This document shows positions 57,422 through 64,000 of a stretch of 64,000 nt of DNA, piece after piece (positions within the stretch are counted from its first letter, which is position 1; each line of letters opens with the position of its first letter). The notes under the pieces were generated by a model that was given only the letters and a program-made list of their open reading frames with translations, was not told the DNA's origin and ran no database searches. Source of the stretch: Apiosordaria backusii (Eukaryota; Ascomycota; Sordariomycetes; Sordariales; Lasiosphaeriaceae); the NCBI GenBank assembly GCA_030549205.1, contig JAUKTV010000006.1, forward strand, positions 948,501-1,012,500. Reading direction: 5' to 3'. The position numbers and the translations under genes are program-made.

Positions 57422-59434
57422 ATGTCGTACTCCGTAGCTTTGCAACGATTCCACCAACTCCAGGATGAAGCCGAGGAGTCGTTTTCCCGCAGACTTTTTG
57501 ACCAGGGAATGGACCAGTGGGAATTAGCATATGAGGAGATTTCTGATCATCTCCACGATAACGAATCATTGGACGATCTTCGCAAAAGTTTCGCCCGTTC
57601 GTTGCTCGCTAAAGGGCTTGGAAAGGCCGCAAGCATGATTGATGGAGATGTGGACTTGCAGTCACCAGATCACGAAGCGGACTCCGACAACGATTCTGGG
57701 TGCGAGTTCATCACCAAATCATCAGTACGAAAAGCAGGATACACCAAGCCAATCCAACGAAATGTATCACCAGATCCCTACGTCCAGGAGTGGGACAAGT
57801 TGCGGCTTCACAGAACACCGACGTTCGCTCAGGAGCAGTTCAGCCCCAGGAAACTGTCGCCATCGAACAGGACTGTTTCTATACCGGTACCGCCCACTCA
57901 CATAAATGAAGCAAGAAGGGGTACCCGGCGGGCTGAAACACTACGGGTTATGACTGAACACAGATCCCCAAGGTCACGTTCGAGCCACGAACCGAAGGCT
58001 TCAAGTCAGATCCGACTATCTGCGCAAAATGAGGCCTCAAACCACGCAACAGTTCGCCCTCTTGCTGCCACTTCCATGTCAGAAGGGCATGGGCTAGCCG
58101 GGCCTGTTCCCAGCGACAGCACCTCCCGCCACATCCCTCGCCCAAAATCGACAGGCCAACTCAACAATGACCAGACAGACCACACCACTCTCCTCATGGG
58201 CCACTTAGGAACAGCTAACGCGTCCTGGTTCTCGCTCCTTGAAACACGCACGCACAGCTTCGTCTACGGCCCTAACCGTGAGCGCTGGCCCAAAGCCAAA
58301 CCAGGCCAGCTCTTCACTCCAGTCAGAATCGCCATCCTCGACAGCGGCGTCTCTCTTGACGGCAACATGGCAAGCTACAAATCCCGTGTCCGCAAGAAGA
58401 TGGACTTCACCCAGTCTCCTCCCGAGCGGCCGAAATTCCAGGAACACCTCCAACCCCTACAGCGCCAGCCCCTCGTCGATACCTGTAAAGACGAAAATGG
58501 CCACGGCACAGCAGTAGTTTACCAAGCAATGGTCACCTGCCCCTCCGCCGAGATCTACGTCGGCAAAGTCGTCGCCCGTCGGGAAGGCGACTCCTCTAGC
58601 GACGTCTCCCGTGCCTCCGTAGCTCGCGCCATCATTCACGCATCTAAACCAGTCAAAGAAGGCGGCTGGGGAGTGGACATCATCAACATGTCCTTTGGGT
58701 GGGTGGAGGCTGACCTTCCTTCTTGGTCTAAACCATCCTCTTCCTCTGCCTCGACAGCAAGCCAACTTCCTGTGGACCCAACAATCTCCGATGCCCTCGC
58801 CTATGCCGAGTCGCAGCATGTTCTTCTCTTTGCCTCAGCAACAAATTACGGGTTGGCCGAGTCAACGGATATCTTCTTCCCCGCCCGTGACCCCCGTGTA
58901 ATCTCAGTCGATGCAGAGGACGGTCAAGGCAACCCGGCCTCCTTTGCGCGCCGGCTTGTGTCGGGGTCGGTGTCTGACCGGTTCTGTGCCCCTGGACTTG
59001 GGGCGCACAATCCCCTCGAGCCGGACAAGCCGCTGGATGGCAGTTCCTTTGCTTGCCCCGTCGCGGCGGGGATCGCCGGACTAGTCTTAGAATTCGCGAG
59101 ACAAGAACCCCTGAACCACTGTGACAGTGTGAAGCGAGCGCTGATGAGCGCGAAGGGAATGAAGAAGGTGCTGCAGGAAATGAGCGTGCAAGGGGTCGGC
59201 CATGAGAGCTTCAAGATTCTGTATCCTTGGAATTGTTTTGATGGCAGTAGTAATGCTAGCCATGACGCCGAGAAGGGGGTAGGTGCTGTGGGAAAGACAA
59301 CGGAAGAGGCGAGAATGGGGGAGGTGGTTAGGAGGATTATAAAGGCTCTGGAGAGGGAGTTTGGAATTGGAAAGGTTGGGTTTGAGATTGAGATGGAGTT
59401 ACAGTGGAGGTTGAAAGGGAAGGTAGGGGCTTGA
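57422..59434 (+). CDS. Subtilisin-like serine protease (HET-Q2 type candidate)
   Basis: Single exon, 670 residues. The C-terminal half is an S8 peptidase domain with the full triad: Asp307 in RIAILDSGV, His361 in DENGHGTAV, and Ser542 in DGSSFACPVAAG (usual GTSMATP); the oxyanion Asn475 is in SATNYG. IINMSFG lies at 420-426. The first 70 residues are helical (FHQLQDEAEESFSRRLFDQG), residues 80-295 are Ser/Pro/Arg-rich and probably disordered, and there is no signal peptide, so it is an intracellular enzyme rather than a secreted one. Cytosolic subtilisins paired with gasdermin genes are the het-Q2 arrangement in Podospora, where the protease cuts the gasdermin C-terminus. The N-terminal region may regulate activity. 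Domain call is sure; the partner role is inferred from adjacency. Confidence 0.85.
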   Translation: MSYSVALQRFHQLQDEAEESFSRRLFDQGMDQWELAYEEISDHLHDNESLDDLRKSFARSLLAKGLGKAASMIDGDVDLQSPDHEADSDNDSGCEFITKSSVRKAGYTKPIQRNVSPDPYVQEWDKLRLHRTPTFAQEQFSPRKLSPSNRTVSIPVPPTHINEARRGTRRAETLRVMTEHRSPRSRSSHEPKASSQIRLSAQNEASNHATVRPLAATSMSEGHGLAGPVPSDSTSRHIPRPKSTGQLNNDQTDHTTLLMGHLGTANASWFSLLETRTHSFVYGPNRERWPKAKPGQLFTPVRIAILDSGVSLDGNMASYKSRVRKKMDFTQSPPERPKFQEHLQPLQRQPLVDTCKDENGHGTAVVYQAMVTCPSAEIYVGKVVARREGDSSSDVSRASVARAIIHASKPVKEGGWGVDIINMSFGWVEADLPSWSKPSSSSASTASQLPVDPTISDALAYAESQHVLLFASATNYGLAESTDIFFPARDPRVISVDAEDGQGNPASFARRLVSGSVSDRFCAPGLGAHNPLEPDKPLDGSSFACPVAAGIAGLVLEFARQEPLNHCDSVKRALMSAKGMKKVLQEMSVQGVGHESFKILYPWNCFDGSSNASHDAEKGVGAVGKTTEEARMGEVVRRIIKALEREFGIGKVGFEIEMELQWRLKGKVGA

Positions 59435-61382
59435 GAATTTGGGGCTTGTGGTAGAGCTGTATCAAGTACCTAGGCAAAGAAGGGTTGCCGCAAGACTCGG
59501 AAGGACATTTATTTTACACTGACGTGACAACTCGGAACCAACCTTGAGCCAGTGACTATTTACCACATTTCTACCCCTTTCAAGGTTCGATTCCGTGTTC
59601 TCGTTTTAAAGCCTTACCCAAGATTGCCATAAGAAGTACTGTAGTATATAAGGAAGGACTTGGAAACTATGCCGTACAAAACTTCTGTCGTTGGTCGTTA
59701 CAGGCATTTGTGTACGCATCATCATGTTTGGCAGGAACCTGGAAGGGGGGTCAAAAGCAACCTTTTCAGGTTATGTCGACACACCCTGGGCAAAAGGATT
59801 GACGCAGCTGCCTACAAAGCCTACGACATATGACTGCTGGATACAGGCGTTCCGATTGCATTTAAATGCCTATTGGACCAACTTTAAAGGCCTATTCATT
59901 ATCTTTGGAGGCCTGTCGACTCTGTTTGAAGACCTACTAACTAGGTATCTTTGGAGGTATGATGACATTTTAGAAAGCATATTATATCGTTTATATGGCT
60001 CTTAAACGATACCTTTTGTCTAGCGCGTGCCCCCAAGCTACAGTTATGCGCCATGGATGTGGCTGACCACATAGCTGTGATGAATGTATCAGTCGACCCG
60101 ATGATGCCGTGTAACAAGCTGAAGGCACCAGTTGATCACAGCCACCACTGGAAGTCGAAGGGCTGGATATCCAAGCTCTAACACTCCTCCTATACTTTTC
60201 TCACTGGACATCGCAAGTGTACCTATGGATGCCTATCTCATTGCTGCCTGTTTGTAGAGTTTCCTTTCAAGAATAGTATGACGCTGTCCAACCACGCATA
60301 GAGATATTACTCAAAGTTGTCTTGAATGTCATGCAGGCTTGCTTCAAGTGTTGACTCCGCCACAGCCATAACGCAGTTGCTCAAGTCATGTACCACGGGA
60401 AGTTCCGATGCTATTCATCCGGACAACCCTAAACATAGGCCCAACTTACCATCATAAATCTGCAGACGGTGGTTTTACATCACTGGGATTCGCTGGGCTT
60501 TCGGTCGGCCCCTGTCCCGAGCGGGTGGATGGAACATCACCGGAGAAAAGCTCGCTGCAACTCGACCGGTAGCTGCAACAGAAGATACAGATGTCCTAGG
60601 CCAGATATATGACTGGTCCGGACCCGAAGTCTTTTCCTGCCTACCGGCAGTTGAGATCTTTTCATCTCAAATCGTCGTTGCATCTGACAAGAAGGCGTTC
60701 AATGAGGCTTGTTGTACTTTGGGGCTTCTGATTGGGCACGAGTTCGAGGTTTGGAAAGCTTGTTCGGTCATTGGACGAATCACATCAAATCTTCGCACAG
60801 CTATCCTCTTTGAGAAATTCGGCGAACTCAAAGGGACGTTGCAGCAAGCCACAAGGCTTGCTTGACAGGCACCCGGGTCCAGACCACAACCATCACACTA
60901 ACCGCCTAACAGTTAATTAGCACCTGCATGTCCCAATCTTGTTTTGGCTGCCCATCTTTTGTGGATGTCCCTCCTGGAGTCAACCAGGACGGGAAATGCC
61001 GCGTTTGGGAACATGGCTGGCACTGACTGGCTCTCGAGTTGCAACAAGTCTTTGGGGTTGCCTGGATCGAATGGCACCGAATCGGCAGGCCCGGTTGTCC
61101 TGCAGCCCTATGGGCGGGGAACGCGTTACCTCTGACGCAGACGAGGTACAACTTGGAGGTGGTGTAGGTATGCCGGTGACGATTTGACAGTTGTTTCACG
61201 ACTTTTTTCCAGGTGCTCGGGTCTTGGGCATGTGCCTTGTTATAACACTTGAATTTGCCCCCAAAGCCTTCCCTTGTTTGCCACCTTTGTGCTCAGACGT
61301 TGATCTCCACTAGATCCTTCTGCTTATTTCTGCCCCCAATACCATCGCAGCTGAACAAACTGTCCGTTTTTGGCAGGTCCAA
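59435..61382. other. Long intergenic region, no gene recognised
   Basis: 59640-60005 contains AGGCCTTT/TCTTTGGAGGCCT elements that recall the minisatellite at 24930-25350. The remainder is balanced in composition with no conserved frame, RNA gene or repeat that I can support. The last 200 bases serve as the upstream region of the zinc-cluster gene. Confidence 0.35.
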
Positions 61383-63136
61383 ATGTCTGGGTCATCTCAG
61401 CGGCCGCTTGTGGAGAGGAAGAAGCGGTCATGCGGTGAGTGCCGCCGAAGGAAACAAAAGGTACGGCACGTCCCTTTCCCGTTGATGGTCGCGCAGGGAC
61501 CTACTGCTGACTGGCTGTGTGGTTTGTTTGGAGGGATAGTGTGACCAAAAGCAGCCCTGTGGACATTGTGCGCGTCGGATGCCCCAGCCTGTCTGCCATT
61601 ATGAGGGCAGTCCGTACGTTTTCCACCTTCGACATTGGTTCTCCTCAACTACTTACATTGAACAAAACACCAGACGAGCACCAAGACCGTCACCGCTGCC
61701 AGACTTCAGCACGTATTCTCTCTTCGACCCGGGTACCATCCTGGCACCTTCGGACCCTTTCCTCCCCTCGCCGTTGCTTCTCGGAACTTGGAGCCGGACA
61801 TCAGTGGTAGGAAGTGTAGGGAGTGGAAATTCACCTGCCAGTGGGGAGATCAACTGGGAAACAACCGACCCTTTCTATCCATGTGAGTCTGCGTACCACG
61901 CTCAGCATGCATCAGGACAAGGCTGACAAGTCCTGAGAAGACCCTTACCAGCACGAAATAAGTCCCTTGGTCGGTCCAGGGGATTTTAATATTACCACGC
62001 CAGCGATCAACCACCATGTGCCCGTCCTCACGGTACCTACTGACTATCCGGGGCCATACCACCATGATTTCTTCCACACGCTCATCAGAAACGGCTCGTC
62101 AACATCCTGTAGGTCTACATCTCTTTCCTGTTTACAAGGCTAGACTGACCGACATCATTCTCCACCAGTCATTGAAACTTGCCTTCTAGTCTCGAACACC
62201 CCCTTACCAACCCGGCAAACTCTCCTCGCCGCCCGATGTCACGCCGTCAGCGCCCTCCACGGGAAGCTTGCTACCCCAGGCTCGTCCACCAGCGATGAAA
62301 CCCTCCAGTCGATAGCCAACCTGGTCATGAACGACCTGTGCTATGGCGAAACGCAAGAAATACCCGTCCACGTCAATGCGCTGAAGGAAATCACCCGCCT
62401 TCGAGGCGGATTAGCCTCTCTAGTCGGCCAAAGCCTAGGTCTGGCAAAGACAGTGATCATGTAAGCCCTCCACCCCCCTACCCTTTACGATATCACCCCC
62501 TAGGTCAATGCTAACACCCCCCACAGCGTCGACAAAATAACCTCCCTCACCCTCTCCACCACTCCCCTTTTCCCCGCCCAAGAAATCCCTTCCCTATCAA
62601 CCAACAACCAAACCCCCACCTTGACCCTCCCAGACGGCGAACACGAAGAAGAAGAAGACATAGCCGCCATCCTAAAAGACATCACCTTCCTCACCTCCAC
62701 CGTCCTCGCCTTACCCCCCTCTCCATCAAAATGGGAGACCGAAAAAGTAGCTAGCATGTCCACCTGGGTGTACAACCGGCTGGCTGCCACCGAGGAAGAG
62801 CCCCCGCTGCGGAAAGCGGTTAGGTTGGCCGCGCTGGTGTACTGCCGGGCTGTGAGGGAGAGGAAGCCGTGGGCGCAGATTGTTAAAGGGGAAGATGTGA
62901 AGGAGATGACTGATGCGGTTTGGGATGTGCCGCTTGAGGTGTGGACACGAAGTGAGAAGATGCTTGGGGTGCTGGTTTGGATTCTTGGGGCGGGGGTGGG
63001 GTGTGGGGGGATGGGGTTTAAGACAAAGGTTATGATGGGTGCGACGGTGGTGGAGATGGCGGTGAGGGATTGGGATGGGGTAGTGGAAGTTTTGGGGAGG
63101 GTGGTCAAGTTGCAGGAGTGGTTGAGGAGTGGGTAG
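61383..63136 (+). CDS. Zn2Cys6 fungal transcription factor, six exons
   Basis: ATG at 61383. Proposed exons: 61383-61460, 61540-61613, 61674-61882, 61980-62108, 62169-62460, 62527-63136, all with GT-AG introns of 60-97 bp and compatible phases, giving 463 residues. The first intron splits the DNA-binding zinc cluster: joined, residues 17-45 read C17-x2-C20-x6-C27-x5-C33-x2-C36-x8-C45 (CGECRRRKQK then CDQKQPCGHCARR), the classical fungal binuclear cluster. The rest fits the fungal-specific factor middle region: ETCLLVSNTPLPTRQTLLAARCHAVSALHGK and EITRLRGGLASL are typical. Target genes cannot be inferred; no biosynthetic cluster is adjacent within the window. The 60-bp intron at 61614-61673 is divisible by three and open, so it could be retained. 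Confidence 0.82.
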
Positions 63137-64000
63137 GATTGTTTGGGATTCAGGGGGGGTGTTGTGCAAGACGCTATCTGTGATAGCCTTTGGGTAGGGG
63201 TTGTTCACTTCGTTCTTGGTGTTATTTTTGAGAAATAGTTTTTAATCTTGGCTTGGGGCTGTGTGTTGTCATGGTCGGGGCGTGGAGGATTATGTTGGTG
63301 ATCTATCTGTGGTAATTAGGTAAGGGTTTTGGGAACGCCGGGTCGTTCCTCAGATACAAAATGAGTCTGGGACTTATATCAAAGATGAGTGCATGATGAA
63401 GATAAACAGAGTTGCATATCCTTTCAAACGATGAGCCTAAAATCTGAATATCTTTTTGACAGTGAAAACAAATCTCCCTGCTCGTTCCACTTTAATGCTT
63501 CAGGTACCTAACTTGGCAGCATGAAGTTGGTGATACAGTCTCAAATCACTGACAAAGTGACGTTGCCCACCTGCTGACTGTCTCACGGCCTTTATGGAGA
63601 GTTCTAAGTTCCGAGAAGCAAAGTGACAAAGCGACAAGCGGAATTCGGAGTTCAGGACAACAGAGCGGGGAGGCATGGTTTTGTTTCCAACCAATGGCAT
63701 CTGCGTCTGCCCGTCAAGCGGGCCCGGCAGTTTCCTTTGGCTCATGGGTGGGTTTGATCCGAAGTTCAAAAGAGAGACGTCCACCGTGTTTCTTGGTCCG
63801 AGTCACGGGAGGATTCTACTGCCTCGTACTACTTCAAATATCAGCTGCATCATGATTGAAACACGTCACCATTTCATTACGGTATGGCTGGCCGAATCAA
63901 GACCGCAGCCAGGTATAAAGGGGTACACCTTACCAGCACATAGATCTTCCAGGCACAAATAATGCGCTGAGCGACCCAAGAAGAGCGATATTCAATAACC
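63137..64000. other. 3' flank of the zinc-cluster gene, no feature seen
   Basis: Balanced composition. A TATAAAGG box lies near 63915 and could belong to a gene beyond the right edge. No conserved frame noticed. Confidence 0.35.

Noticed and set aside
59570..59610. GGTTCGATTCC, a tRNA T-loop-like string
   Set aside because: The flanking bases do not pair as a T stem and no acceptor or anticodon arms fit upstream.
59691..60005. 104-codon plus-strand frame
   Set aside because: No start context or homology; contains minisatellite-like elements.

Overview
The window reads as a piece of a filamentous ascomycete genome (Pezizomycotina, probably Sordariomycetes; the exact lineage cannot be fixed from sequence alone). 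Genes have short GT-AG introns of 48 to 97 bp, the protein families are typical of these fungi (HET, HNWD-type NLR, MYND, Zn2Cys6, fungal gasdermin), and long tracts carry the signature of repeat-induced point mutation (RIP): only C-to-T and G-to-A changes, almost no indels, and in-frame stops that are nearly all TAA or TAG at former Gln or Trp codons.

Layout. 1-1058 is the RIP-damaged remnant of a DUF4419 gene. 2230-22613 holds two full-length dead LTR retrotransposons side by side: a Ty1/copia element (2230-10255, minus strand, TSD CTTAT) with a much younger solo LTR inside it (8377-8792, TSD CTGGA), and a 12.2-kb Ty3/gypsy element (10378-22613, plus strand, TSD CTTAA). 22.8-29.6 kb is gene-bearing: a broken membrane-protein gene, a protein-kinase-like gene, a two-exon MYND-finger gene, and the N-terminal half of a HET-domain gene. 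29.5-53.4 kb is an accessory block: an HNWD-type NLR killed by 18 nonsense codons, nested solo LTRs, telomere-like tracts, a dead amidohydrolase, a second protein-kinase-like gene, a small Cys-rich gene, a complete but dead Ty3/gypsy chromovirus (40893-47816, TSD GATAA), an ankyrin relic and a field of degenerate hairpin repeats. The C-terminal half of a HET gene resumes at about 53368 on the same strand, so this 23.8-kb block appears to split one HET gene, with GAACA at both junctions.

55.9-64 kb is intact. A gasdermin-like gene (56089-56961, minus) and a subtilisin-like serine protease gene (57422-59434, plus) are divergently arranged across a 460-bp shared promoter. This matches the fungal het-Q1/het-Q2 arrangement, in which the protease cleaves the gasdermin to trigger cell death. 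A six-exon Zn2Cys6 transcription factor gene (61383-63136) closes the window.

Taken together, this is a fungal allorecognition and programmed-cell-death neighbourhood (HET, NLR, gasdermin, protease) embedded in RIP-silenced transposons. The gasdermin-protease pair is the functional system most worth following up; the split HET gene and the island between its halves are the most unusual structure.
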